From assembly GCF_000153105.1 (NCBI RefSeq), contig NZ_CH672377.1, forward strand, positions 544,532 to 608,531: DNA of 64,000 nucleotides, in the 5' to 3' direction. Positions 19,811-28,237 of this stretch are shown in pieces. Position 1 is the first letter of the stretch. Each line of letters opens with the position of its first letter. Source of the stretch: Blastopirellula marina DSM 3645. Lineage in GTDB: Bacteria > Planctomycetota > Planctomycetia > Pirellulales > Pirellulaceae. Both the position numbers and the translations under genes were made by a program. The notes beneath the pieces were generated by a model, which ran no database searches, had not been told where the DNA came from, and saw only the letters and a list, made by a program, of their open reading frames with translations.

Positions 19811-20914
19811 GTGAAACTCAATCGTCGACGATTTTGCCAAGCTACAACCGCTTCGCTCGGACTGTGGGGACTAGGGGACGAAGCAGACGCGCGATCACCG
19901 GTTGCGAGACCTTCGTTTCGGATCACGCTCAATCTTGCGGGCGCCGAATTTGGCGCCGACGCCAAGGACTTCTCCCAACAAAATCCTGGCGTTCTGGGGC
20001 GCGACTACACGTTTAACAATCAAGCGACCGTGCAATACTTTTGCCAGCGCGGCGTAAAGACTTTTCGCATTCCGTTCAACTGGGAGCGATTGCAGCCCAA
20101 GCTGCAAGGCCCGCTCGACGACGCCTATCTTGGCGGTCTCCAACAATTGCTCAGGTGGATCGCCGACGCCGGCGGCTCCGCCATTTTGGACCTGCACAAC
20201 TATGGACGTTATCGTCTGTTCCGAGATGGGCGTCCCGTCGAAGCGATTCTGGGTCAAACGTCCAATGGCCGACAATTGCTGACGGTCGACGATTGGGCCG
20301 ATCTTTGGCGCCGTCTCGCCAAACGACTGATCGACGACCCAACCGTTGTGGCCTACGGGATCATGAATGAGCCTCACGATATGCAGGGGCTCGACTGGAT
20401 TGCGGCGTCCAACAACGTCGTCGCGGCGATTCGCGAGATTGATGCGCTTCGTTGGATTTCGGTGGGGGGCGCAGACTGGTCGAGTTCGCAAAACTTTGTC
20501 AGCGCCAACGGCGGGAAGAACTGGATCCGCGACCCATCAAACAGGACGATCTACGAGGCGCACGCTTATTTTGATGCTGACCGTAGCGGCAAGTATCAAC
20601 TGACCTTCGAGCAAGAATTGGCGCGAGATCCCGATATTTGGAAGCGCCCGCAAAAAGTGCTGCAGCCGTTTTTGACTTGGTGCCGCACCAACGGCGTCTT
20701 TGGCTATGTGGGTGAGATCGGCGTTCCGAACACCGGCGATCCATGGCGCGTCCTGCTTGCCGACGCGATCCGCCTAATCAAAACCGCAGACTGCGCGGTC
20801 GGATATTGGGCCGCCGGCGACTGGTGGAACGACTATCCGCTTTCGGTTCAGCCCAAAACGTTCGATGCGCCGCTTCCCGCGCCGTTGGCCATCACGGTGG
20901 AAAACATGCGTTAG
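19811..20914 (+). CDS. Tat-exported glycoside hydrolase family 5 (endoglucanase-like)
   Basis: This is a 367-residue GH5 enzyme, expected to cut beta-1,4-glucans. The N-terminus MKLNRRRFCQATTASLGLWG is a twin-arginine signal. The fold is marked by TFRIPFNWERL, ILDLHNYGRY, the acid/base glutamate E187 in IMNEPHD, the histidine in EAHAYFD and the nucleophile E302 in GEIGVP. The start is GTG 19811, with GAGGAA about seven bases upstream. It is divergent from the GT2/PilZ/TPR gene. Bacterial cellulose operons usually carry a periplasmic glucanase (BcsZ, family GH8) needed for proper export, so a GH5 here may play that part; that is inference from position. A simple role in degrading external glucan is the alternative. 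Confidence 0.87.
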   Translation: MKLNRRRFCQATTASLGLWGLGDEADARSPVARPSFRITLNLAGAEFGADAKDFSQQNPGVLGRDYTFNNQATVQYFCQRGVKTFRIPFNWERLQPKLQGPLDDAYLGGLQQLLRWIADAGGSAILDLHNYGRYRLFRDGRPVEAILGQTSNGRQLLTVDDWADLWRRLAKRLIDDPTVVAYGIMNEPHDMQGLDWIAASNNVVAAIREIDALRWISVGGADWSSSQNFVSANGGKNWIRDPSNRTIYEAHAYFDADRSGKYQLTFEQELARDPDIWKRPQKVLQPFLTWCRTNGVFGYVGEIGVPNTGDPWRVLLADAIRLIKTADCAVGYWAAGDWWNDYPLSVQPKTFDAPLPAPLAITVENMR

Positions 20915-20967
20915 GTCGATCGCCTTTTCAAGGTGATCGCGGCCCACCATGCCCGACAGCGCAAGCA

Positions 20968-21008
20968 AAAGCCGCCTGCCTTTTTGTGCAGACGGCTTTG
21001 CAACTCGA
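20968..21008. terminator. Hairpin between converging GH5 and coiled-coil genes
   Basis: AAAGCCG at 20968-20974 pairs with CGGCTTT at 20993-20999, extended inside by CTGC/GCAG. It lies between two converging genes and could terminate both. The T-tracts are short. Confidence 0.55.
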
Positions 21009-21027
21009 GAAGAAAAAGGGAGCGTGA

Positions 21028-21699
21028 CTATTTGTCGTCGGTCGCGACTTCTTCTTTAGTGCGGACTTCGCTGCTGATGACGGCGGCGGTTTTCGACTTC
21101 TCTTCTTTCTGCTCGTCGGTTGGCGGTTTCGGCATTTGTTCGGCGATCGCGGCCAGCATCGCTTCGTGCAGTTTCGGCGTCAGGGCCGCTTCGACCTGCG
21201 ATGCGACTTTCGCCGTTTCGGCTTTGACTTCGGCTGACAGCTTTTCGGTCGCGGCGGCGATTTGAGTTTTCGCTTCGGTTTTGATTTCGGCGACAGCCGT
21301 CGCGATCTGCTTTTTCATCGCATCGGTCTCGGCGGCCAACTTCGCTTCCGCTTCGCTACGGAGCTTCGCGATTTGGGCGGCGGTTTCTTGCTTCAACTTT
21401 TCGGCTTCGGCGGCCAATGCCGATTTCGCCGCTTTGCGCATGTCGACCAGCGCCGCATCAACTTGCGATTTCAACGCGGTCGCTTCCGCTTGAATCTGCT
21501 CGGTCGTTTCGGCTTGCAGTTGCTCGGCGGTTTCCGCTTTGGCGGCGGCGACTTGGGCGTTTAACTCCCAGCGCAGCTGCGCCGAGACTTCGGCTTTGAT
21601 CCGCTCGCGGCGGCGGCCGAAGATGCCTGCTTCGAGATCGGCGACCGTCCCCAGTGCGAGGGCGATGACCAGGGGAAATACGATTTGGGTTGCGTTCAT
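21028..21699 (-). CDS. Exported Ala/Glu/Lys-rich coiled-coil protein, function unknown
   Basis: The 223-residue product has an N-terminal signal-like segment (MNATQIVFPLVIALALGTVA), then RRRERIKAEV, and from about residue 35 to 185 an almost uninterrupted run of A, E, K, Q and T with recurring AEA-x-K and AAE-x-KLK units, which should form a long coiled coil. The tail is charged and proline-containing. GGGAGT lies eight bases before the ATG at 21699. It contains no enzyme motif. A structural or tethering role in the periplasm is possible, but I do not recognise the family. Low-complexity composition means similarity searches would be misleading. Confidence 0.65.
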   Translation of the reverse strand: MNATQIVFPLVIALALGTVADLEAGIFGRRRERIKAEVSAQLRWELNAQVAAAKAETAEQLQAETTEQIQAEATALKSQVDAALVDMRKAAKSALAAEAEKLKQETAAQIAKLRSEAEAKLAAETDAMKKQIATAVAEIKTEAKTQIAAATEKLSAEVKAETAKVASQVEAALTPKLHEAMLAAIAEQMPKPPTDEQKEEKSKTAAVISSEVRTKEEVATDDK

Positions 21700-21726
21700 A
21701 AAAGTGACTCCCAGGGGAAAGTTTGG

Positions 21727-22131
21727 CTAGGGTAGAAAGGGGGGATCAGCAGGGTAAACGGCGACCTCGATCGGGTTGCCGTCTGGATCGTGAAAAAAGG
21801 TCTGGTGAATTCCGCCGGCGTTCACGCGTTGAATAAACGGGATCGCATGGGCTTGCAGGATTTCGACAATGGTCGTCGGGTCATCCACTTCAAACGCCAA
21901 ATGATTGGCCCGCGTGTCGATCGCGCCAACATCTTGCTGGTTGGCGGCGCTCCGCTGGATCACATGCATCTGGATCCCGTAGGCGACCAACCAGGCGCCG
22001 CGGAAATCAAACGGCGGGCGCTCGACTTCGCGAAACCCGAGTACGTCGCGATAAAAATCACGACTTATATCCGAGTCAGCGGCGGAAACAGCTATGTGTT
22101 GCAGCCGACGAATCGGCAAGGGAGGCGTCAT
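21727..22131 (-). CDS. VOC-family (glyoxalase-like) protein
   Basis: This is a 134-residue vicinal-oxygen-chelate protein. It opens LQHIAVSAADSDISRDFYRD, with the first metal-ligand histidine, continues with VLGFREVERPPFDFRGAWL, has a second-half histidine in NHLAFEVDD and ends with FHDPDGNPIEV, the typical C-terminal motif carrying the glutamate ligand. The family includes glyoxalase I, dioxygenases and antibiotic-binding proteins; the reaction cannot be named from this sequence. It is 27 bases upstream of the coiled-coil gene on the same strand, so the two may share a transcript. No clear ribosome binding site is seen. Confidence 0.85.
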   Translation of the reverse strand: MTPPLPIRRLQHIAVSAADSDISRDFYRDVLGFREVERPPFDFRGAWLVAYGIQMHVIQRSAANQQDVGAIDTRANHLAFEVDDPTTIVEILQAHAIPFIQRVNAGGIHQTFFHDPDGNPIEVAVYPADPPFLP

Positions 22132-22302
22132 AAGGCGGGACTGGGTAAAATCGATCGGGCGGAATTCCGCGAAATTGGCAGGACAAATAGTATAACTAGG
22201 CGATTGGGGCGAATAACAGGGTCAATCTGCTAGATTCGCCAACTCGTGACGAATAGTAAGTAAATAAGGCGCCTCTTTTTCTCTGGTCGAAAGTGAAAAG
22301 TC

Positions 22303-23565
22303 ATGCGGACGATTCTTTTGACGCTGCTAATATTCGCTTCTACGGCGACCTTGGCAGCAGCAGTCGAACCGGCTGCCGGGAAGGTCGCCCCGGTTGAACA
22401 CTCGGAGGACGTCGATTCTGACCATCGTACGGATCCACTCTACACGTCGCCAACGCATGTGCTTTCGCAATACTTTGGCCGCCGCCGATCTGGACTGCTG
22501 ACCAGCGGCATGGAGAATGTGGTCGGCATAACCGCAACGGGACTTTCGCCGTTGATGGTGTTATCGGTAACCGGTCCGATCGTCTACTTCACAACCAGTG
22601 CACCGGATCGCGGCGAGCTCTTTTTCTTTTACCAACCCTGGTTCTGGATCATCACCGGCATCTGCAGTTTGATCGTGATCCTGAAAGACACGATTCTGAC
22701 GTTTGCAAGTTATTTAAAATCGCCGCTCGATGTCTTGGGGTCGCTCTTCAATTTCGTTGGGTTCTTGTTCGGCTTTCGCCTGATCATCTATTTGTTGGGG
22801 GCCGATCTAGGAAATGACCCGAGTCTGGCGGAGAAGTTTTTAACCTATCTAACAATCGTCGTGATGCTCGGCTTCTATGCTGCGATTTGGATTTTCGGCA
22901 ATCTGGTCGAAGTGATCATCCTCCTCTCTCCTTTCCCGCTGGTCGACACGACGCTTCGTTTTTCGCGGATCGCGATTGTGGTGGTGATGTACGTTTTGTG
23001 CTGGATTCATCCGCTGCTCGGGCTGATGTTCGCGTTACCGATATTGATCATCGCCGCGTTGACGCTCAACCGATCGCTACAGGCGCTAAAGCTGAGCGCG
23101 CGAATCGGCTGGGACCTGGTCGCATGGCGTCGCTATCGGCTGTCGCCCGCTGCGGAGTCGTTGACCGCTTTTACGGTGATCAGCTTGCCGCGGACTCCTT
23201 GGTTCACGTTGGGGCAGTTGGTCAAAAAAGAAAATGGCTGGCATTTTCGCTACCGGCGATTTTTGATCGGGCCGCGTGTCGACAATCTCGTCGACCTGAC
23301 AAATCTGCAAATCGTCAAAGGGACGCTTTCCTCGCTGGCGGTTCAAAAGCAGGACGAGAGGTCGCGCCTCCTCTTGCGTTTCCCACCAGGCTATCGCGGC
23401 CAAGAGGAAACGCTCGCGCAGATCCTGGGAGGCGAGACGGCTGATTGGTCGGCGATAACGAAGATCCGGGATATATGGAAGAATGGGCGATGGCCTTTTT
23501 CGCGCAAATCGGCGGCCAAAGAAATTGTAAATTGCGATCAACCGCAACCAACCAACAGCCGATAA
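22303..23565 (+). CDS. Polytopic membrane protein with signal peptide, function unknown
   Basis: I do not recognise this family. The 420-residue product starts with a cleavable-type signal (MRTILLTLLIFASTATLAAA), then about 50 soluble residues, followed by five or six membrane segments between about residues 70 and 255 (for example LMVLSVTGPIVYF, WIITGICSLIVIL, FVGFLFGFRLIIYLLG and IAIVVVMYVLCWI). The C-terminal 165 residues are soluble and basic, probably cytoplasmic. No catalytic motif is visible. It stands alone and is followed by strong terminators, so it is a single-gene transcript. It may be a planctomycete-specific family; that is a guess from the lack of recognition. Confidence 0.7.
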   Translation: MRTILLTLLIFASTATLAAAVEPAAGKVAPVEHSEDVDSDHRTDPLYTSPTHVLSQYFGRRRSGLLTSGMENVVGITATGLSPLMVLSVTGPIVYFTTSAPDRGELFFFYQPWFWIITGICSLIVILKDTILTFASYLKSPLDVLGSLFNFVGFLFGFRLIIYLLGADLGNDPSLAEKFLTYLTIVVMLGFYAAIWIFGNLVEVIILLSPFPLVDTTLRFSRIAIVVVMYVLCWIHPLLGLMFALPILIIAALTLNRSLQALKLSARIGWDLVAWRRYRLSPAAESLTAFTVISLPRTPWFTLGQLVKKENGWHFRYRRFLIGPRVDNLVDLTNLQIVKGTLSSLAVQKQDERSRLLLRFPPGYRGQEETLAQILGGETADWSAITKIRDIWKNGRWPFSRKSAAKEIVNCDQPQPTNSR

Positions 23566-23589
23566 CTTGACCTATCAACAAACTACAAA

Positions 23590-23655
23590 GAGAAGGGGTT
23601 CGCCCTTTCTTTTAGGGCCGTCGTGTTCCTGCCCCACACGACGGCCTTTATTTTT
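23590..23655 (+). terminator. Two consecutive terminator hairpins after the membrane-protein gene
   Basis: A first small hairpin AAGGG-GTTCG-CCCTT (about 23593-23607) is followed by TCTTTT. A second, strong one has GGCCGTCGTGT at 23616-23626 pairing with ACACGACGGCC at 23636-23646, followed by a T-rich tract. Both read as intrinsic terminators on the plus strand. Confidence 0.85.
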
Positions 23656-23825
23656 TTCTTGGCTGAAAAGCCGCCGCTGCTAGCGGAGCCGACCTGGAAA
23701 ACTTTGCCGGTTGTGCGGATTTTCTCGATTGGCGGAATTCTAACGCCGATAGTGATCGTAACGGAATTTACGCCGTGATCTTACGCGCCCGTTCCCCCCG
23801 CCGTCAGCAAAGAGGTATTTCTCCG

Positions 23826-24494
23826 ATGCGACTTTCAGCAATCGTGGCCATTTTCAGTATGGCGATCGTCCTTGGTTCGGCCCAATTCGCGTCGTGCCAA
23901 TCCTACGGCCCTATGCCCACAACGTCTTGCGGAGACGCATGCGGACCAACTTGTGGTCCGACCTGCAACCATGGTTGCGCACCGTTCAAGTTGTGCCTGC
24001 CGTTGATTTCACCGAAAGCTTTGCTGGGCTGCCTGCATAAGAAAGTGACTTGCGGCGCCGGTTGCGGCGACGAAGTTTATTGGGGCGAATGGTGGTCCGA
24101 TCCCCCGAAGTGTGATCCTTGCGATTGCCACGGCAACTGGATCGGTCAAAATCCAGGCCGGATCTGCCGCCCTGGCTTGGCCGGCGTGCGGTACGGTCAG
24201 CGCGGATGCGGCTGCGGTGCTTGCGGCGGAAGCGGCTGCACCTGCGGCAATACCTGCGGCGGCGACTGCGGCCCTGATTGCGGCTGCGGCGGACACGCCC
24301 ATTCGCAGGGAACTCCGCACTATGCGACCCCGCAGCAAGGCGAGATCATCTACGAAAGCGGCCCGACCACCACGATGGGCCGGCCAACCTACTCCGCGCC
24401 TTCCTACGAGACGTCCACTTACCCGACCTCGATGACCACTCGGAGCGGAGCCAGTCAGCGCAACCCCCGAAATTTGGGGCGAGGCTCCTACTAG
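23826..24494 (+). CDS. Secreted cysteine/glycine-rich protein, function unknown
   Basis: The 222-residue product has a signal peptide (MRLSAIVAIFSMAIVLG, cleaved about residue 25) and an extraordinary cysteine content: CGDACGPTCGPTCNHGC near the start and CGCGACGGSGCTCGNTCGG near the middle, with about 30 Cys overall, many in C-G-x-x-C spacing. The tail is Ser/Thr/Tyr/Pro-rich. The start is ATG 23826, with AAAGAGGT upstream, in preference to the in-frame start at 23775, because it begins exactly at the signal peptide. Similar Cys-rich secreted proteins are known in planctomycetes, whose proteinaceous envelopes are disulfide-rich; a cell-wall role is inference. No metal-binding family was recognised. 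It stands alone between two terminators. Confidence 0.75.
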   Translation: MRLSAIVAIFSMAIVLGSAQFASCQSYGPMPTTSCGDACGPTCGPTCNHGCAPFKLCLPLISPKALLGCLHKKVTCGAGCGDEVYWGEWWSDPPKCDPCDCHGNWIGQNPGRICRPGLAGVRYGQRGCGCGACGGSGCTCGNTCGGDCGPDCGCGGHAHSQGTPHYATPQQGEIIYESGPTTTMGRPTYSAPSYETSTYPTSMTTRSGASQRNPRNLGRGSY

Positions 24495-24537
24495 GGCTCG
24501 GCGGCTTCGATCCCTCGAAGCAAAGACGAAATTCACG

Positions 24538-24573
24538 AAAAAGCGTCGATCAAGCCCGATCGACGCTTTTTTC
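24538..24573 (+). terminator. Rho-independent terminator after the Cys-rich gene
   Basis: A perfect 14-base stem at 24538-24551 (AAAAAGCGTCGATC) pairs with 24558-24571 across a six-base loop and continues in T residues. It has both A- and T-tracts, so it could also work on the other strand. Confidence 0.9.
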
Positions 24574-24692
24574 GTCTGGCCGCAGCCGCAAACGCCGGGT
24601 CGGCAGCACCGCTTACCGGTGGGGCATTTTTGGGTAGAATCTACGGCTCGGCACAGTTCACTCCGTCCCTCTGCTTATGAAGTCAGCCTGCT

Positions 24693-25784
24693 ATGGAAGC
24701 TGGAATCGTCGGTCTTCCCAACGTCGGTAAATCGACGCTGTTTAACGCCTTGACCGCCGCAGGCATCGCCAGCGAGAACTATCCCTTCTGCACGATCGAA
24801 CCCAATGTCGGGATCGTTCCGGTCCCCGATGAGCGTCTCGAAATCATTCAGTCGTTCATCAAGACGCAGAAGGTGATTCCGGCCGTTTTGCAATTGGTCG
24901 ATATCGCCGGCATCGTCCGCGGCGCCTCGGAAGGGGAAGGCCTGGGGAACAAGTTCCTGTCGCACATCCGCGAAGTCGACGCGATCGTCCATGTCGTCCG
25001 TTGCTTCGCCGACTCGGACGTGATCCATGTTGACGGCTCGGTCGATCCGATTCGCGATATCGAAACTATCGATACCGAACTGATGCTGGCCGATTTGCAG
25101 ACGGTCGAATCGTCGAAAGATCGCGCCGCCAAGTCGGCTCGCTCCGGCGACAAAGAGGCTAAGGCGCGCGTCGAACTGCTCGAGCAATGTTACGCCGTCC
25201 TGTCCGCAGGGAAGCCGGTCCGTTCGATGTCGTTTCCTGATCCGGAAACGGAGAAGCGGGCTCGCGGACTCGGACTGATCACCGCTAAAAAAGTTCTCTA
25301 CCTGGCCAACGTTGACGAAGACAACCTGACCGGCGAAGGAGAACTGGTCGCCAAAGTCCGCGCTCGAGCCGCCGAAGAAGAGGGCGAAGTCGTGCCGGTT
25401 TGCGCCCGACTCGAAGCGGAATTGATCGAGCTAGACGCCGCGGATCGTCAGGAAATGCTAGAGAGCGTGGGACTAACCGAACCGGCGCTGCATACGTTCG
25501 CTCGTTCCGCTTACAAGCTGCTCGGCCTGCAAAGCTATTTCACCGCTGGTGAAAAAGAAGTCCGCGCTTGGACGATTCCGATCGGCGCCACCGCGCCGCA
25601 AGCGGCCGGCGTGATTCACTCCGATTTCGAGCGCGGTTTCATTCGGTCCGAAACCTACTCGGTCGCCGACCTGGAACAATTGCACTCGGAAAAAGCGATT
25701 CGCGATGCAGGCAAAATGCGCGTCGAAGGCAAGCAGTACGTCATGAAAGATGGCGACGTTTGCCACTTCTTGTTTAACGTGTAA
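24693..25784 (+). CDS. ychF: YchF/OLA1-family ribosome-binding ATPase
   Basis: YchF is a universally conserved Obg-family P-loop protein that binds ribosomes and prefers ATP to GTP. The 363-residue product has the G1 loop [14 protein letters not shown], the G3 motif [19 protein letters not shown], a G4 region NVDEDN in place of NKxD (the change behind ATP preference), a coiled-coil insertion around residues 125-165 and a C-terminal TGS-like domain ending [12 protein letters not shown], all typical. Length matches the family (363 in E. coli). It starts at ATG 24693 and is probably transcribed alone. It converges on the transglutaminase gene with only 20 bases between the stops. Confidence 0.96.
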   Translation: MEAGIVGLPNVGKSTLFNALTAAGIASENYPFCTIEPNVGIVPVPDERLEIIQSFIKTQKVIPAVLQLVDIAGIVRGASEGEGLGNKFLSHIREVDAIVHVVRCFADSDVIHVDGSVDPIRDIETIDTELMLADLQTVESSKDRAAKSARSGDKEAKARVELLEQCYAVLSAGKPVRSMSFPDPETEKRARGLGLITAKKVLYLANVDEDNLTGEGELVAKVRARAAEEEGEVVPVCARLEAELIELDAADRQEMLESVGLTEPALHTFARSAYKLLGLQSYFTAGEKEVRAWTIPIGATAPQAAGVIHSDFERGFIRSETYSVADLEQLHSEKAIRDAGKMRVEGKQYVMKDGDVCHFLFNV

Positions 25785-25804
25785 TCGCTTTCGCCTAGCG
25801 GCTG

Positions 25805-28237
25805 CTAAAATCGGGGCGACCGATCGAGTTGATCGAGTTCCACTTGCAGCGTCGTCAGGCGATCCTCGATACCGGACAGCGCCTCTTCGCTGAGGACAGC
25901 GCCCCCAAAGCGAACGCGATAGTACGCTTCGACGACCGGCGCGATCGCGTCCATCGCCACCGGCGTTAGACGAGCACGGAGCGAATCGACAAATTCGTAC
26001 GGAGTTTGCCCCGGCGCGCGGCGCATCCCGCGTCTCGCCAGACGGCGTTCGAGTTGCAAATAGAACGTGACGCCGTGGCGGTTAAAGTGCAATTGCCGAC
26101 GAACCCAGCGCCACAACGGCTGCCCAAAACGCCGGATAAACCAGCGCGAACTTTGGTAGATGCCGAATCCGGCGATCGTGCAAAAAATGGTCAACAAGCT
26201 CATGTACCAGCTGAACCACTCCCCTTCGATGTCCACGCCGACGCTGGCCGCTTTTTCTTTCACCCACAGGCGCCATTCCTCGTAGTTAAACCAATCGCCC
26301 AGCGGCCGCCAGATGCGATCGGCGAACGGTTTGTAAATCGCGTTCTCTTGGCGTTCTGAGTTCATTTCTACTACGTAGTCGCGCCACATCAGCTCGAGAT
26401 AATCGAACCAATCGAGGGCTTTGCTCAGCATCCCCCCCTTCTCTTCATAGACCACTTCCGTTTCGCCGCTGGGAGTGGGATCCAAGCGGAGCCAGGCGCC
26501 GGTCGGATAGTTCTCACGCACCGACTCTGGCAAATCTTTCTGTGGAATGTACGCTTCGACCCACGCATGAGCGTGCATTTGCTTGACGGCGTAGTAATTG
26601 CCAACCGAGTTATATTCGCCCCCTTTGTATCCCACGACGATACGCGACGGAATCCGCTGGTATCGCAGCATCAGCGCCATCGCGCCGGCGAAATATTCGC
26701 AGTGCCCAGAACGATGATTGACCAGAAAATCTTCGAGCGGGTCAAGGTTGGGATCGCGAACGCGCGGATCAATCTCTAACGTGTACGAAAAGCCCCCTTC
26801 ATCGGTGAAGAAACGCTCGATCGCCTGGGCGACTTCAAAGTCATTTTTCTGATCGACGTTGGCGCTCTCGACGACATTGCGCGTCGTTTGCTGCAATTCC
26901 CCGAACGCGAAAACTTCAACTTTCTCCAACGAATCGAGATAGCTCTTCGTACGCCAATCGAGTTTTGTCTTGTCCTCGTCGCGACTCTCCAGCGCCAGCA
27001 AGCGATTTTCGAGTTCAGCGGGTCGCCAGGGAATCAACACGTTGTACTGCGACGGCTTGGCTCCGAGCGCATCGGACGCCGCGAACGACAAAAATCCGGC
27101 CAGCCGATCGTCGATGATTTCGCTGGAAGTCAATTGATCGCGATAGGCGGGATAGACGCTAAACAACAAATGTCCGTGAGCTGTTTGCACGAGGCGCGTG
27201 CGAGGATTCAGCACCACGAGTTGCCGCACCATCTCGACGTTGGGCGGAGCCGCCGGCAATTGCGTTGCGCCTTCGTCATCAGGAGAATACGTGGTGATCC
27301 AGCTGGAGGTCTGAATTTGATAGCGATTCAGCACCGTGCCGCGAAAATAAGGCTCCAGCGGCGATTCTTTGGGAGTGTCGGTTACGGGACTGCGAAATGC
27401 GACCCGCATCACCATCTCGTCGCTTTGCAGGATTCTTCCCATTCGATCGAACGAAATCTGATCTTTGAAGCCGGTTTCGCGGAGCCCGCCGGCTAAGCCG
27501 CCTCCCCATTGATCACGACTGGGACGTGGAAATGCGTAGAAGCAGACAACCGTGGCGATCAGCGTGACGATTCCCAACTTGCAAACCTGAACGAACATTT
27601 GCCAGCTAGAAAATACGGTCGCCAGATTTTTCGGCAGACGCGATTCCAACAGCACCGCTTCGGTCATGACGCCGCCGCCATCCCCTGCTTCGTCGCGCGA
27701 ACCAAATAGCGCAAAGACCGGGCGATTGTCGATCGCATCATGTTCCGCTTTTAAGATCGGGTCGACGCGAACCGTCTCGCGATAGATGAAGAACAGACTG
27801 AGCGTCGTCAATGCGGCCAACATATAGGCGACCAACATAAAACCGAACGAAACGTTCAAGTTGAGCGCAGCGGCGACCACGACTTGCAGCAAACTAAGGA
27901 CGCACAGGTGCCAATAGACGCGCGTCGATTTGCGTTGAAACAAGAGTACGATCTGCAGATAGATCAACAACTTGGCGATCGCCTGCAGCTTTTCGGTGCT
28001 GTTGCCTGGCCAGAAATCGGAAATCGAAAACGCGACGGCCAACAACGCGGCGACATTGGCCAGATTTCGATTCAGGCTGAACCAACGTTGAATATCGGTG
28101 ACATAGACCGAAATAAACGCCGCCAACACCGCGGCGATCGGCAGCGCCGCGTCGTCCGTTTCGCCTCCGCCGAGCAACATCGCTCCCAGCGCCGCAAGAA
28201 CCGCCACGCTAATTTGCAATAAGCGTTCGACCTTCAT
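25805..28237 (-). CDS. TgpA-type membrane transglutaminase-like protein
   Basis: This 810-residue protein has a membrane block of about six helices in the first 190 residues, one more near 250, then a periplasmic transglutaminase-like domain, a late membrane helix (near 680-700) and a cytoplasmic C-terminal domain with the DUF4129 pattern. The Cys-His-Asp triad is intact: GHCEYFAGAM, HAHAWVEAY and WLRLDPTPS. This matches the TgpA/DUF3488-transglutaminase family. Its start overlaps the DUF58 gene's stop by four bases (ATGA), and the MoxR ATPase lies upstream: the common MoxR-DUF58-transglutaminase cluster. The substrate is unknown; roles in envelope peptide or protein processing have been suggested for the family. 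Confidence 0.9.
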   Translation of the reverse strand: MKVERLLQISVAVLAALGAMLLGGGETDDAALPIAAVLAAFISVYVTDIQRWFSLNRNLANVAALLAVAFSISDFWPGNSTEKLQAIAKLLIYLQIVLLFQRKSTRVYWHLCVLSLLQVVVAAALNLNVSFGFMLVAYMLAALTTLSLFFIYRETVRVDPILKAEHDAIDNRPVFALFGSRDEAGDGGGVMTEAVLLESRLPKNLATVFSSWQMFVQVCKLGIVTLIATVVCFYAFPRPSRDQWGGGLAGGLRETGFKDQISFDRMGRILQSDEMVMRVAFRSPVTDTPKESPLEPYFRGTVLNRYQIQTSSWITTYSPDDEGATQLPAAPPNVEMVRQLVVLNPRTRLVQTAHGHLLFSVYPAYRDQLTSSEIIDDRLAGFLSFAASDALGAKPSQYNVLIPWRPAELENRLLALESRDEDKTKLDWRTKSYLDSLEKVEVFAFGELQQTTRNVVESANVDQKNDFEVAQAIERFFTDEGGFSYTLEIDPRVRDPNLDPLEDFLVNHRSGHCEYFAGAMALMLRYQRIPSRIVVGYKGGEYNSVGNYYAVKQMHAHAWVEAYIPQKDLPESVRENYPTGAWLRLDPTPSGETEVVYEEKGGMLSKALDWFDYLELMWRDYVVEMNSERQENAIYKPFADRIWRPLGDWFNYEEWRLWVKEKAASVGVDIEGEWFSWYMSLLTIFCTIAGFGIYQSSRWFIRRFGQPLWRWVRRQLHFNRHGVTFYLQLERRLARRGMRRAPGQTPYEFVDSLRARLTPVAMDAIAPVVEAYYRVRFGGAVLSEEALSGIEDRLTTLQVELDQLDRSPRF

